A stretch of 64,000 nucleotides of DNA, taken from positions 41,292-105,291 of the forward strand of contig CACRSC010000103.1 of assembly GCA_902651635.1 (NCBI GenBank). The letters run 5' to 3'. The stretch comes from Mastigamoeba balamuthi (lineage: Eukaryota > Evosea > Mastigamoebida > Mastigamoebidae). Of the stretch, positions 33,479 through 44,619 are shown piece after piece. Made by a program: the position numbers and the translations under genes. Below the pieces are notes generated by a model, which searched no databases, was not told where the DNA came from, and saw only the letters and a list, made by a program, of their open reading frames with translations. Position 1 is the first letter of the stretch. The number at the start of each line of letters is the position of its first letter.

Positions 33479-33567
33479 AAATCGAAAATCGAAAATCATC
33501 GTTTCCCGTTCCACTACCAGTGAGGGATGAGCCCTTTCGGGCCAGGGGCGTTGGGGGGGAGGGGGGG
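33479..33567 (-). mobile_element. 89-bp LINE tail insertion with 16-bp target duplication
   Basis: GTAAAGATATCTATTG (33463-33478) and GTAAAGATATCGATTG (33568-33583) flank 89 bp that match the 3' end of the LINE at 31469-32253, including CCACTACCAGTGAGGGATGA and a poly-G stretch. One mismatch lies within the duplication. Confidence 0.75.
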
Positions 33568-33739
33568 GTAAAGATATCGATTGGTTGTTTAGCATCTCTG
33601 ACTGCGATTGTGCCAGATCGTGGCTGGTGCTGCCCAGCGGAGCGTTGGTGTCAGAAGGGGCCGCGAGAGATCTTCAAGAGAGAAAGATTCTCTCGATGAC
33701 ATCACGCGAGAGATTTTTGTGTCGGTGTTTTTATTGCCA

Positions 33740-36181
33740 ATGGAGAAGCGCTCTGTGTGGGTCATGTATGAGGAACCCGGCGCCCAGCCGGCCGACGCCG
33801 AGCTGGTCGACCTCGACGCTGAGGTGTTGGACGTCAACCACCTGAAGACCTTCCTCATGGCCAAGCTCGAAATCCCCTACCGCGCCAGAGACATCTTCCT
33901 GGACCTGCCCGAGGGCCTCGGCACGTCGATCTACGAAGCCTACGCGACCGACGCGAGCGCAACCCCGCGCACCCTCGACCCGACGCAGAGGCTCGGCAGC
34001 GACCTTTTCGACGCTCTGGAGAGCCTCAGGAAGCCGCTCCGTCCCATCTTGGTCGTTCGCGTGAGGCCCGGCGCCCGGCCTCTCCCGACCCAGCCGACAG
34101 GTTTGCGCGCCATTTCTGATTACTACGCGTTGAACCGTCAGTTTGTTCACCGCGCTTTCGTACTCCCCACTCATCGCACCCTTTGCTTCTCTAACGAGCG
34201 GTGTCCCATTTCTTTTATCACGCCTGCTTTCATTCAACTCCTGGAAACACAAGCAGGCGAAAACGCCAGGGTGCGACCACGCCGCAGCGAAGTGGGCGGC
34301 ATGGTTTACGGTGCGAGCCGTCCCCTCTTCCCGGCCTAATTAATCACGCAACACACGTTTTCCTTTGCCCAGCAACTGTCGAGGAGGGCATCAACACTAC
34401 CGTGCCACACAGCCGGCGCCAGCAGACGTGCGCGGAACTGCTCGATTACGCCCAGGGCAAGAGCTTCCTCCTCGTGCGTGCCCCGCCGAAGAGCGGGAAG
34501 ACGGCGCTCATCGACATGCTCGTCTTCAACACGGCCGGGCGTACCGACCTGCAGGTTTGCCTTGAGATTATGTCCGCCCTCTGCTTGCCTCTGACCCCCG
34601 CTGCACCCAGGTGTACCGCGTCAACGGCTCGCACAAGAGCAGGTACAATGACGCGAAGAATACGGCATCGCGGTTGATCTCGGACGAGACTGGCGGGGCG
34701 GTCGACTTGGCGGAGAAAGGCGGCCGCCCGCAGAGGCTGATTCTCGTTGACGAGGCTCAGGCGCTGTACGGCTTCACCGAGGACCCGATCTGGGCTCAGC
34801 TCAAAGAGCTCATGCACATCCCAGACACGTCTATCTGCATCGTCTTCTTCGCCCTCCACAACACCACCTCGCTGGGAGGTGTTGCCACGCCGTTCGTGCC
34901 GGAGGAGCGCTCGGTGCTCGAGCCATCATTCCTCAACTTCCGCGAGGTGCGTGCACTCTCCCTGCCCCTTTTGGCCTTTTGTGTCCTCACCGATTTCTGC
35001 AGGGCGAGCTGCTGGAGCTGATCGACAGCTACAACGTGTTCGCGCGTGTCAAGGGCTCTGCCTGCATCACCGAGCAGCTGCGCGACGTCCTGCTTGCGAT
35101 GAGTGGCGGCAATGTCGGCCTCATCTCGTTCCTCATCGGGCGCGTGTTCGGCCAGTACAGGCACTCGGACAACCAGCCGCGGGACGAGGACGTGGCGAAG
35201 TTCATCCAGGGCTGTATGTCGTTTGCCAACTCTTGTCCCTCTTGACCCAGGCCCGCCAGTCGATACGATGAACGCCTGCTGCCTGCATCCCCGCATCGCC
35301 CCTCTGTACACCGACATGACCAGCGAGTGCCAGAAGTGCCTGGCCCAGCTGCTGCTGAGGCCCCAGGCCGTCGATGTCGGCAGCAGCGCGTTCCGCACCC
35401 TCCTGCGTGCTGGCGTCGTGTCAGAGAGTTGTCGCTTCTCGTCGCCCCTGCACCAGTGGTTCTGTGCGCCTTGCCGCCATCTTTCCTCTCTTCATTTTCT
35501 TTGCCCAGCTTATCGCCCCACGTTGTTTCTGTTCTCAACAGACGCCAAAAAGACCTTGTACCAACCCGCGGAAACGGGCGCGAGAGTGACGGACCTGCGC
35601 CAGGCGGTGCAGAACGCCATCGCAGCCATGGACCCGCAGACACTCAGCGATGCTGCGGCCATGTCGCCTGCGGAGACCAACAGCAGCACTGAGCCGGTAA
35701 CTGACGCCACGTTCGCGCGTGGCAGCCTCGTCGAGCGCACGTACACGATGGAGTTCTACAGGGCGTTCTCGCGTCAGCTGCACGTTGGATCGGTCATCGT
35801 CCCAGAGCGCGCTGTGTACCACAACGGCAAGCTCTCTGGCTTTGTCGACTTCTTTGTGAACGGGTCGCTGTCATGGGCCCTCGAGTTCCTCATGCAGGGC
35901 ATCGGTGCCAATCTCGTCCTCGGCATCGAGCTCACCTCATCTCTTTGTTTCCCACAGGAAGGAGGCACCACCAGCGCTTTGGGGCTGGTGGGAAGTACGA
36001 CATTGGTGACCTCAAGCAGTGGCTTATCGTCGACTTCCACTACAAGAAGGGGACTCGACCCTCGGCGATACCGGAGAACACTTGGGTCGTGGTCTTCAAC
36101 GAGACCTTCACGGCAGCGTCAATCTACTCGAACGCGGGCCTGGTGAACAAGATCAACGTCATCGGAAACCGGTCTCAGTGA
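33740..36181 (+). CDS. Crinkler-RHS-type effector: Ubl header, P-loop NTPase, nuclease
   Basis: Seven exons (33740-34100, 34373-34554, 34611-34946, 35003-35213, 35251-35463, 35542-35904, 35958-36181), all GT-AG and in phase, give 629 residues with no disabling break. Residues 1-115 form a ubiquitin-like header of the Crinkler kind (no LxLFLAK motif seen). A P-loop ATPase follows, with Walker A APPKSGKT (~155) and Walker B LILVDEAQ (~224). The C-terminal ~130 residues resemble the CR restriction-endonuclease-like domain: an acidic LEFLMQG strand, HHQRF, GGKY (~566) and IVDFH (~579). In this family the ATPase is thought to gate a DNA-targeting nuclease, in conflict within genomes, against symbionts or in hosts. 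Whether it acts inside the cell or is exported is unknown, and no signal peptide is seen. Domain order is firm; nuclease activity is inferred. Confidence 0.75.
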
Positions 36182-37047
36182 TGCATTTCTGCGAACACAG
36201 TATGGTGGCCATGTGGTGCCAGTGCTCGTCTGGGGCGAGGATGGACCTCGGGTGTTCCAAAGGACTGTCGTGTGATTCCCAGAAAAGACCCACGAAGAAA
36301 AGCTCTGGACGCCCTTGCGGGGGTGCCACCTCCAATTCCTTGCTCATCGATTCCTGATTAAGTTATTTCCGTCAGTTCCCCTGTATACAAAAACACTAAT
36401 AGACAGAAACAATTGACCGACCCCGTGGGTCGATTTTCTGATTAGTGGTTTCCGTCTGTCTTTAGACAAAACACTAACTGGGATCAATTGATCTACCCGG
36501 AGAGGCTCACCCGCCACTGGTCTGGGCTCCACACATGACAAAGGCTTCTCCAGGCCACAGGAAGGCGCCCACAAGATGCCGAGTGGCAATCGATCATCGA
36601 GGTATTTCTGCACGATGCAGACGAGCTCACGCACTACACTGCCAAGAATGAGTGTTTATGCAGGCCCACATCAGCTGCATGCCACCATTCTCCGATTTGG
36701 TAGAGGGTACCCCTGGTCTGCAGACTTTGAGAGACCACCCCTGTGGATTGCTGCGGCACATTCTGCTCAAGCATCATATGGGGGGCTGCAAGCTCTCGAA
36801 CCTCATGCTTGGCTACCAGGCTGAGTTGCTAGAAAAGACGCCCGAGTCTGTGTACATACGACTCTCATCCACTTGTGTCTCTTCTTGAATAAATAATAAT
36901 CGCACCGCCTGCTGCAGAAAACGGGGAAATCTGACTGACAGCGTGAAGGATGCTCCTCACGCATTCTGCGCAGAGTTCTGAGGATCCGCGTCTTGCGAAT
37001 CCTGCACCCTGCACCACAGAAATCCGCGCAGATTCGCCGGACCCGTG
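36182..37047. other. Intergenic region with a short imperfect direct repeat
   Basis: No gene recognised. At 36354-36425 and 36437-36500 related stretches recur (GATTA-G--TTTCCGTC, ACAAAA-CACTAA, CAATTGA), a direct repeat of ~65 bp that could derive from a small mobile element. Confidence 0.4.
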
Positions 37048-37152
37048 ATGCGGAACATCGGGACCATCAGCCTGTTCGCCGTGTTCGCAACGGTCGTGCA
37101 GGCGGTCGTCTTCGGCGTGGCGCTGTACTACCTGCCGGGCGTCGGCAGCGAT
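37048..37152 (+). pseudogene. Orphan fragment of a Na+/H+ exchanger exon
   Basis: About 105 bp identical, apart from one or two bases, to 49277-49381 inside exon 4 of the exchanger gene at 48547-51406 (encoding MRNIGTISLFAVFATVVQAV). The similarity starts and stops inside the exon, with no splice sites or further exchanger sequence around it. It lies next to the 3' end of the cathepsin gene. Confidence 0.8.
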
Positions 37153-37308
37153 AATCACATGTTTCTCCGTTACGCAGAGTAAAAGCTGTCAGGTGGCTCT
37201 TTCGCGGGCAGTGCAACGTTGTTCTGAGGCGCTCTGCGGTGCTGGACGAAAATGGCACACAAGCGGTACATACACAACAGCAGTCTGAATCCTGGGGAGG
37301 CTGACTGC

Positions 37309-39304
37309 CTACTGCACGCGGCCAGTGGCGACCTTGGTCTCGATCCCCGCCTCGTTCGTGCCCCTGCGGATGCGGAAGAAGCCGTTGCCCGCCCACGTCT
37401 GCCCCCACGAGTTGGCGACAGTCCAGTACGGAACGCCGGCCTCCTCGCCCCAGCCCACGATCTGTCCCGCGGCAGCCGTCAGGGTCGAATGCCAGGCACT
37501 GGGAGGGGCTGTGTCGTTGCTCGCACCGTGACGGCGTGAGAGCCGCTGAACTTGGAGCCGCGCGTGAGGGTGTAGACGCCCCTGGTGTACTGGTGGAAGT
37601 CGCTGAACACGAAGAAGGCGACCTCGATGGGGCCGTAGGTCATGATCTCCCTCTGCATCGCCTGCACCGTCGCCGCGTTGTCGCCGCTCACGAAGACGTC
37701 GTACTGCACCGCATACAGCAGTCAGCTTCAGTTCACCGCAGTGGCGACGGGGGGAAGGGGAGGGAAGTGCGCTTACGGCGCTGACAGTGCGGTGGCTGGT
37801 GAGGTCCGAGCCGTCGTCGCAGAAGATGGGGCAGTGGGTGGCCGCGACCGTGCGCGGCGTCGAGACGCAGGACTCTGAGGTGGTGCCGAGCTTCATGAAG
37901 TCGTCCCACAGGATGTCGAGGGACCCGCCGTAGCAGGCCAGCTGGCGCGTGTGGCACGATAGCGCGTACATGGGGCTCATCAGCGACGTCGCGTTGCCGC
38001 GCGCGATGCAGAGGCGGTCCTCGAACGCCTTGGCCCCCGCGAAGGCCCAGCAGCCGCCGCACGAGCCCTGGTTCCGCGTGTGCCCGATGTTGCACGCCGG
38101 CCAGTTGGTCCTCGCGTCGAACGCCTCGGGGATGGCCGCCACCGCCTGCCGCGCGTCGTGCGCGGGTGGCCGCCTGGGCGCCGGGCTCGCGCGGGGCCTG
38201 TACTTGATGCCCTCGCGCGGCTGCAGGAACAACCGTTTCACTTCGTCTGCGGAGGCCGTGGGGTCAGAGAGCGGCCACTGGAGGGAGGAAGGAGACAGTA
38301 CCGTAGGACTTGCCCTCGAGGAAGGGGTTTTCGCCAGCGGTCCACGTGCGCGAGACGCTGTTGATCGTGGCGATCTCGGCGGCGTCGTTGACGCTGCGCG
38401 CGGTGGTGCGGGGCTCGCCGACCCACCGGAGGTCCGTGCACTCGGCCTCGTTGGACCACTCGAACACGCTCTGGTCGACGGGCTGCTGCGAGAACTGCGA
38501 GTAGTCCCGCGTCTCGACGACGTCCGAGTCGACGAACACGCGGCGCACGGGCTCGTTGGTGCGCGAGTCGACGATGAGCGTCAGCGACTTGGAGCCCGAC
38601 GTGGCCACCCACGTGTCGCAGTCGCGCTGCTGATCATGCGGGCACACGCAGGACAGGCACGTCCTCGTGAAGTCCTTGGTGACCTTGTCGCACTGATCTT
38701 GCTGCGGGGGCATTAGGCCAGCTCGGTAACACGACGGGGGGCGGAGGAAGAGAGACGGGCAGAGCTCTACCTTGTCGGTCCAGACCAGACCGCAGACGCG
38801 GCGATTGAAGAAGGTCTCCTCGTAGAACATCGAGTGGCCAGAGACGATGGTTTTGCCTGTCTTGCCGTAGTTCCTCTGATCCCTGAAGGCAGGCAGATGT
38901 GCATCGCTTAACCAAGTGTGCAGGCTGGCGTGCAAGGCGGTGCTTGGGGTGGAAGTTGCAAACTCCCAACGAACAAGTTCCTCAGTTCGTCAATTTCATT
39001 TTGCGGGAACGAGAGAAACGAAAGAAAAAGAACCGGCAGTGTGTGGGACGCACAGCTCGACCTCGGCGGAACGGGTGCCGTCGACGTAGACCCTGCTGAG
39101 GGCCCAGCGCAGGGGCTGGTTGGGCATCTTGAGCGACGTGTTGGCCGTCGCCGTGTACGTGCAGGGCAGGTCCGGCCTATCGAGTACGTGGGCCATGAGG
39201 ATGACGATCGGGATCACGATGCACAGCGTGATGATGATGCAGCAGGCGCACACCACCCCCGCGACGATGCTCACGATTATGCACACCCTCTCTCCGTCTC
39301 CCAT
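37309..39304 (-). CDS. Membrane-anchored cathepsin B-like cysteine peptidase
   Basis: Six exons (39054-39304, 38771-38882, 38302-38701, 37777-38246, 37527-37703, 37309-37461) give 520 residues. A strong hydrophobic segment at ~8-38 without a cleavage site suggests a type II membrane anchor. About 220 residues of Cys-containing luminal or prodomain sequence follow, then a papain-family (C1A) catalytic domain. It has the oxyanion Gln and catalytic Cys in NQGSCGGCWAF, the His in SGSHAV and the Asn in VANSWGQTWAGNGFF. The usual CGSCW is CGGCW here. Probable lysosomal or phagosomal protease, perhaps of the dipeptidyl-peptidase or cathepsin B kind. Its 3' end is duplicated at 27734-28091. Splice junctions fit phase at every step. 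Confidence 0.85.
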
Positions 39305-39754
39305 CTTCTTTGCTGGTGCGTGTGCGCTTGCGATGAAAAAATATAAATGAACGTACAGCGATTCTCTGACGACAACGGCTCTCATTCCGTGGTTCCTGAA
39401 CCCGCGGGGCTCGCCGTTGGTGATGCCCGGGAATTGAAATTGGTGGAAATCGCAGTTGAATTGTTGAATTGGTGTGAACCTCCGAACCCAGCTGACAAGT
39501 CGAGCGAAAAACAGCTCAGCTAAAACAGGGTCCAGGAACCTCTGCCTCGCCCTTCCCTCCACGCGAACGCGGGGATGACCCACCCGCGCGGCCACACAGC
39601 AAAACGGCGTATCCGCTGAGTCATCGGAATGGAACCCCGCCGAGGAAAATATCTTACTGCCCTCCCCCTTCTCCTCCTCTCCGCTGCCGGCTGCCCTCTC
39701 CCAGCCAGCCAGCCGGCGACACACGCGCGCACACACACGGCCACGCAAACGGGA
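39305..39754. promoter_or_regulatory. Divergent promoter region, cathepsin and ankyrin genes
   Basis: 450 bp between the two start codons. It contains GGAAAATATCTT at 39644-39655, close to a motif seen in other upstream regions here. An in-frame ATG at 39629 would add a signal-peptide-like 42 residues to the ankyrin protein; I treat that part as 5' UTR. Confidence 0.4.
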
Positions 39755-41817
39755 ATGCCACATCCGACACCCGGCGCAGCCGCTGACGTGTCGGCGACGC
39801 GGGCGCGGTTCCTGGTGGCGGCGCTCGAGGCGGGGGACGTGGAGTCGCTGGGGGCGCTGGTGGCGCTGCACCCCGCGCTGCGCGACGCCCCCGTCGACGG
39901 CCTCGCGCCCCTCGCGCACTGCGCGCTGCGCGGCCACGCCGACGCCATGCTCGTGCTGCTGGCGGCGGGCGCGGACCCCGCGGGCTGCGGGGGGCTCGGG
40001 GCGCTGCTGGCGGCCGCCCGCGCGGGCGACGCGGAGGTCGCGCGCGTCGTCGTCGCCTGCGGGGCCGCCGGCGCGGGCGACGCCGACGCCGACGACGGCA
40101 CGACGGCGCTGCACTGCGCAGCCCTCAGGGGCCACGCGCGCGTCGTCGAGGCGCTCGTCGAGGTGGGCGCTGCCGGCGCCGTCGACAGCGCGCGCAGGGA
40201 CGGCTGCACGCCGCTGGTGCGCAGAGGGCCACACAGGGCGCACACACACACACAGGGGGCACACAGAGCGCACATGTCATGTCGACTCGCTTCCCACGTT
40301 GCTCGGGCACAAATTCGCGATTCAAGTCGCCCGGACAAAGTGACACGCCGCGCGAGGCAGTGCGAGGGGCCCGGGGAAGGGAAGGCGCGGTTGCCCTAGC
40401 GAGGAAAATGTGGGGGTGAAATCCGAGACGGATTCTGGGTTGTGTTTGCGGCTGCTTGCGCGGGGGGATTTAATTATTCTGGCGTGTTTTGTTTCCCGTT
40501 TGGCTGCCACGCCGCCTCTGGTTTGTACCTCTCTCCCCCTCGCTGGCCTCGGTCAGAGACCTCCATTAAGCCGCCACCCCCTTCTTCGTGGTGTTTACGT
40601 GGTCAATTGATTTGCTGTTCGCGCCGCCGGGTTTGTGCGTTTTTGTATTGCCTCGTTGGGTCTTGCGGCAGGTGCTCGCTGCCAGGTGCGGCCACAACGA
40701 GGCCATCGAGGCCCTCCTGCGCGCAGGGGCCTCGGTGGACCTCCCCACGCCCGGCGGCCTCACGCCGCTGGCGGCCGCGTGCTCCTCTGGCCGCCTAGAG
40801 ACCGCGCGTCTACTGCTCGCCCGCGGCGCCGACCCCAACGGCGCCAAGTCCGCCGCCCGCGTCACGCCGCTCGTGGCCGCCGCCTCCAACGGCCAGGCTG
40901 GCGCCGTCGAGCTGCTGCTGAGCGCCGGCGCCGACCCCGGGCGCTGCAGCCCTCTGCGCGTGGCCTGCGCGCAGGACGACAGCGCCATCGCGTCGCTGCT
41001 GCTCGACGCCGGCGCGGACCCAAACGACGCCGACGAGCTGGGGACGACGCTGCTGCTCGACGCGGTCTCGCACGGCAGGTCGCGCATGGCCGCGCTGCTG
41101 CTCGAGCGTGGCGCCGCGCCCGACGCGAGCGACCACAGCGGTGTGTGCCCGCTGCTCGTCGCCTGCATGTCGGGCAACCGCGACGTCGCCCGCGAGCTCC
41201 TGCGCCGCGGCGCCGACCCACACCGCAGCTCCCGCGACGGCGTCACCCCTGCGGGCTTCGCGCAGGGCTGCTGCGACGCCGAGCTCGCGCGGATGCTCTC
41301 GGAGAAGACCGTCGTGCTCCGAGTCACGCGGCAGCCCGGGCAGCCGTTCCCGGGCGAGTTCCCCCCGGAGCTGGCCGGCCGGTTCCCCAAGACAGAGTTC
41401 AAGGAGCTCATCGACCAGTGCAACTCGGTGCTCTGCGAGGCCGCAGCCGAGCCCGCGGGCAGGGCCAGGGCCGCGGGGCTGGCGCTGGGCGGAGGCATCG
41501 GGGCGGCCGTGTCGCTGCCGGTGGGGCTGGCGGTCAGCCTCGCGGCCTCGGTGGCGCCCGTCGGCGCGCTGGCCGCACTGTTCCTGGGCGCCGGCACGAC
41601 GATCGGGTCCGCCGCGGGCGCCGCGTCGCCGATGGTCGACGCGGGGAAGATGAGGGCGCTCGAGGGCATCGTGCGCTCGGTCAACGAGCGCGTCAGGAGC
41701 GGCTGCCACGGGAAGCGTGTGGCCCACGTGCGGTCGCCCTTCGACTCGACGCAGAGCGTCTGCCCCTCGGTCTCGCAGTTTCTCACGCTGGAAATCGAAT
41801 ACATGGGGTACTGTTGA
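39755..41817 (+). CDS. Ankyrin-repeat protein with hydrophobic C-terminal hairpin
   Basis: Two exons (39755-40216 and 40672-41817) with a 455-nt intron give 535 residues. Ten to twelve ankyrin repeats (TALHCAALRGHARVVEALVE, TPLAAACSSGRLETARLLLA) occupy most of the protein. They are followed by a ~100-residue region with Gly/Ala-rich hydrophobic segments (LALGGGIGAAVSLPVGLAV, ALAALFLGAGTTIGSAAGA) that could insert in a membrane as a hairpin. It is perhaps a membrane-tethered scaffold; this is inference. An upstream in-frame ATG at 39629 would add a leader, but the sequence there is CA-repeat rich and looks untranslated. The 3' end is duplicated in decayed form at 46170-46335. Confidence 0.85.
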
Positions 41818-41931
41818 CTCGCCCTGGCCTCGGCGTGGGCTCTTGTTGTGCTGTTAGCGGCGTACAACTGCTTACCAGAGTAAGTCTCTCAGGACGGCTC
41901 AGCAGCAGCGAATTGGCGCATAAGCCGGAAC

Positions 41932-42090
41932 TCAGTGGGACGAGGTTCCCTCCGCGGGAGAAGCCTCTGGGAGACCCCCGTGCGTTGCGGTGGCCTTGAC
42001 GGGCTCGGCGTCTTCCTCGTCATCGTCGTGGGCCCGCTTCTTGTTGCAGTTCTGCTCGATTATGATAAGACCCAACGATGGAGGTTGTTG
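41932..42090 (-). pseudogene. Decayed 3' end of an EamA transporter gene
   Basis: On the minus strand the sequence encodes SIVGLIIIEQNCNKKRA, an acidic stretch and then EASPAEGTSSH plus stop. This aligns with the C terminus of the transporter at 46485-47882 (IVVGLSLIIFGQYRNKKLA ... EAPPVEGTPPH plus stop). Nothing of the rest of the gene is present. It sits in the same arrangement relative to an ankyrin 3' end as the intact transporter does to the ankyrin relic at 46170. Confidence 0.7.
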
Positions 42091-42536
42091 AGCCCCCATT
42101 CAATACAGTAATTTCTATTGAATTTCCACCCTCAGCTCCCCGTTCGGCTGCCGTTCCTCTCCGCCGTCTCACACAGCCGTTCCTAGGCATGTTGTCTCCG
42201 ACACCAGGATAGCCCTTTTCGAATTTAGTATGTCCGGAGCCGCCGCTCGAACGTGCCGTTTCCTTACCTTGCGCATCCTTGTGAATCGCATGCACGACGG
42301 GGACGTCACACATCAGCCACCACCGCCCCGCCACCACCCGCTGCCCCCAGCCCCCCGCCCGCCATTGGCACTGACGTTGCTTTCTAGTCGACGAGCTTTC
42401 AGTGAGATGTGTACAAGGTGTTGAACCAGATGGCAACCGGTAGGTACTTCAGGTGCAATGAACCACAATCATCAATTGTTTGAAGGCGAATTGGCCTGCG
42501 GTGGTAGAAATGTGATGGTGGCAGCATGACTCAACT
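42091..42536. other. Intergenic region
   Basis: No gene or repeat recognised between the transporter relic and the stop of the two-TM protein gene. Confidence 0.4.
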
Positions 42537-43118
42537 CTAACCCTGACGCGAGACGAGAAAGAAGAGGCCGGATACACTGAGGACTGTGAGCACAGCGCCG
42601 ATGGTAATTAGAGAAATCCTCGTGGCGTAGAGCGAGTATGTCCACAGGTACGGCGCAACGGGCTCGACCGCCACACTCCCAGAGATGAGAGCTTTCTTGT
42701 TTTCGTTCCCGCCAGCGGGCTGCAGGACTCGGATGACAACGTACTCGCCCCGGGAGACATCCAGCAGTGAACCCAGCACAACGCTGCCGTTGACCGATTC
42801 TGCGTTAATACTGGGAACATAAAGCTGGGGCCTGGTCGCGTTGCAGGAAGAGTCCTCTTGGTGAGTGATGGAGACCTCGAGAGGGCCCGATAGCAGCTGG
42901 ACGTTGGCCTTGCCCCAGTCTCGCATGGGCACGGCGAGGCACTCCCCTGGGGCTAGTTCGGTGTCAATGAACTCGGTGATCGTGTCGGGTCGCTCTTGGC
43001 GGGCCAACAGGGAGGACCTCTGGAGTGCCGCGAGGGCCACACCTGCACCTAAGAGTGCCCCGGCCGACAGCACCAAAAACGTGGCTGCGGCGAGCAGGAA
43101 GAGTGTGTGTGCGCGCAT
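42537..43118 (-). CDS. Two-TM membrane protein of unknown family
   Basis: One exon, 193 residues, starting MRAHTLFLLAAATFLVLSAG. An N-terminal hydrophobic segment (signal anchor) is followed by ~120 residues with two Cys and several N-glycosylation sequons (NAT, NGS), then a second TM helix (ISLITIGAVLTVLSVSGLFF) and a very short tail. The layout suggests an extracytoplasmic domain held at both ends. I chose the second ATG (43118) because the hydrophobic segment then starts at residue ~6; an upstream ATG at 43181 would add 21 residues. No family recognised. Confidence 0.65.
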   Translation of the reverse strand: MRAHTLFLLAAATFLVLSAGALLGAGVALAALQRSSLLARQERPDTITEFIDTELAPGECLAVPMRDWGKANVQLLSGPLEVSITHQEDSSCNATRPQLYVPSINAESVNGSVVLGSLLDVSRGEYVVIRVLQPAGGNENKKALISGSVAVEPVAPYLWTYSLYATRISLITIGAVLTVLSVSGLFFLVSRQG

Positions 43119-44619
43119 TCCGACGAGAAAGATGAGGGGATGGGTAACACACGGGACAGCACGGGGAAGGAACAGGGTCAAGACAAAAAAAATGAGAGAA
43201 CAAACAGTACTTTTGCTTTTTCTTTTTCATACTCATATTCTAGACGGTTCAGGGGAAAAGAACAACGAGCCGGTAGGCCGAGGATTTTGCACAAACGTCT
43301 ATATTGATTATCCTTTAGAAAGTGTAGTACAGGCAGTACATAGTTGTGTGCGCTGCTGAAAAAGTGTTCCATGACGGAGGGCTCTCATGCGCAGCTCCCT
43401 CTGTGCACTGCTCTCGGAATTCTCCTCTTGGTTCTTGGAAAAGTGGTTCTGTTGGTTTTCTGTAGGCATGCCTACCGGTTGAATTATCGAGAGAACCACG
43501 GGAACACATGGGAACTTCTGGAGAGCTGCCTGCTGCTTCAGTGGAGAAGAAACCGAGCTGGAAGATGTGAAGAACCATACACGTCAGAAAAGATGTGGGG
43601 CGCAGCACCTCACGAGGCCGATGCTCGAGGGCGCATACGACCTTTGGCACGGGCCACGTCTGTGGGCAAGGGTCGTCTCGCACGCCGGCGTGGCATGCGC
43701 CAACAGGCTGGCGATGCTCCACCAGCAAGTACACGCACTCGTCCCCGCTGGTTGAGCACTCCCAAGAGGACTGCGTGAGGCCGTGTTGTGATGGCCATGG
43801 TGTCTGTGTGGGGGCCTCTTTCTGGCAGCGCCTGGCTCAGTGACCCAGATGTCTCCTGTCGTCAATGACTGCCAGGTAACTGCCCACACTGAGAGCACAA
43901 GGCCGACACAGCTCACACCGCACCAGAGTGCCTGCGCCTCCGGCACTCTGCCTCGCTGAGGGTCCGAGGGGCGAGTATGAGAAGTGAATAGCTGAGGTAG
44001 CCCTGGAGCAGCTGGCAAAGGGCTGTGCATCACCCTGGAGGCGGTCATTACATTGGGCGTTGGCATTCAGAGAGCAGAACTACAAGAAGGTATGCAAGAG
44101 CATGATTACATCTGGCCACTGCTACCATCATTACACTGTGAATGCTCGTTTTGCTCATTCTCATCCACCCACATTGAAGGTTGCATCAGCCACGATTTTG
44201 AGCCCACCATGGTAGGGAGAAGGCATTAAGATATCTTTTTTTACAGTTTTGAATATCTCTTCTACTACTGATAAGAATTAAGTACCATGTGAGGCCAGGG
44301 TGTATTGTTGGGGGACGGAAGGGGAAAGGGGAAGATGATGAATGATGTGATTGGAGGGCAGTTATGTTATGGGGCTTGGGGGTATCCAGGAGTGTACAGG
44401 AAACACTGGATCCAGGACAAGGTTCCCCGTTTTTAAATCATGCTAATGACAGTGTATCTGCTGAAGAGGTTTATGGTGTTTTGTAAAATTACAATTTATT
44501 TATTAGGTATTTAGTTGCAAGTAACATAAAGAGTCTTATGGATCTTAGCCACTGGGGACTGCCCTTGTCATATTGGATAAGAGGTGTAAGCCCTGTTTTC
44601 TTTTGATCAAATAATTCCT
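43119..44619. other. Gene-free region
   Basis: 1.5 kb with no supported gene. Open frames of up to 160 codons around 43.3-44.1 kb show no family features. Toward 44.2 kb it becomes AT-rich, grading into the Tc1 element. Confidence 0.45.

Noticed and set aside
39629-39754. Signal-peptide-like extension of the ankyrin protein
   Set aside because: The extra residues come from CA-rich sequence typical of an untranslated leader, and ankyrin proteins are normally cytosolic; kept only as an alternative start.
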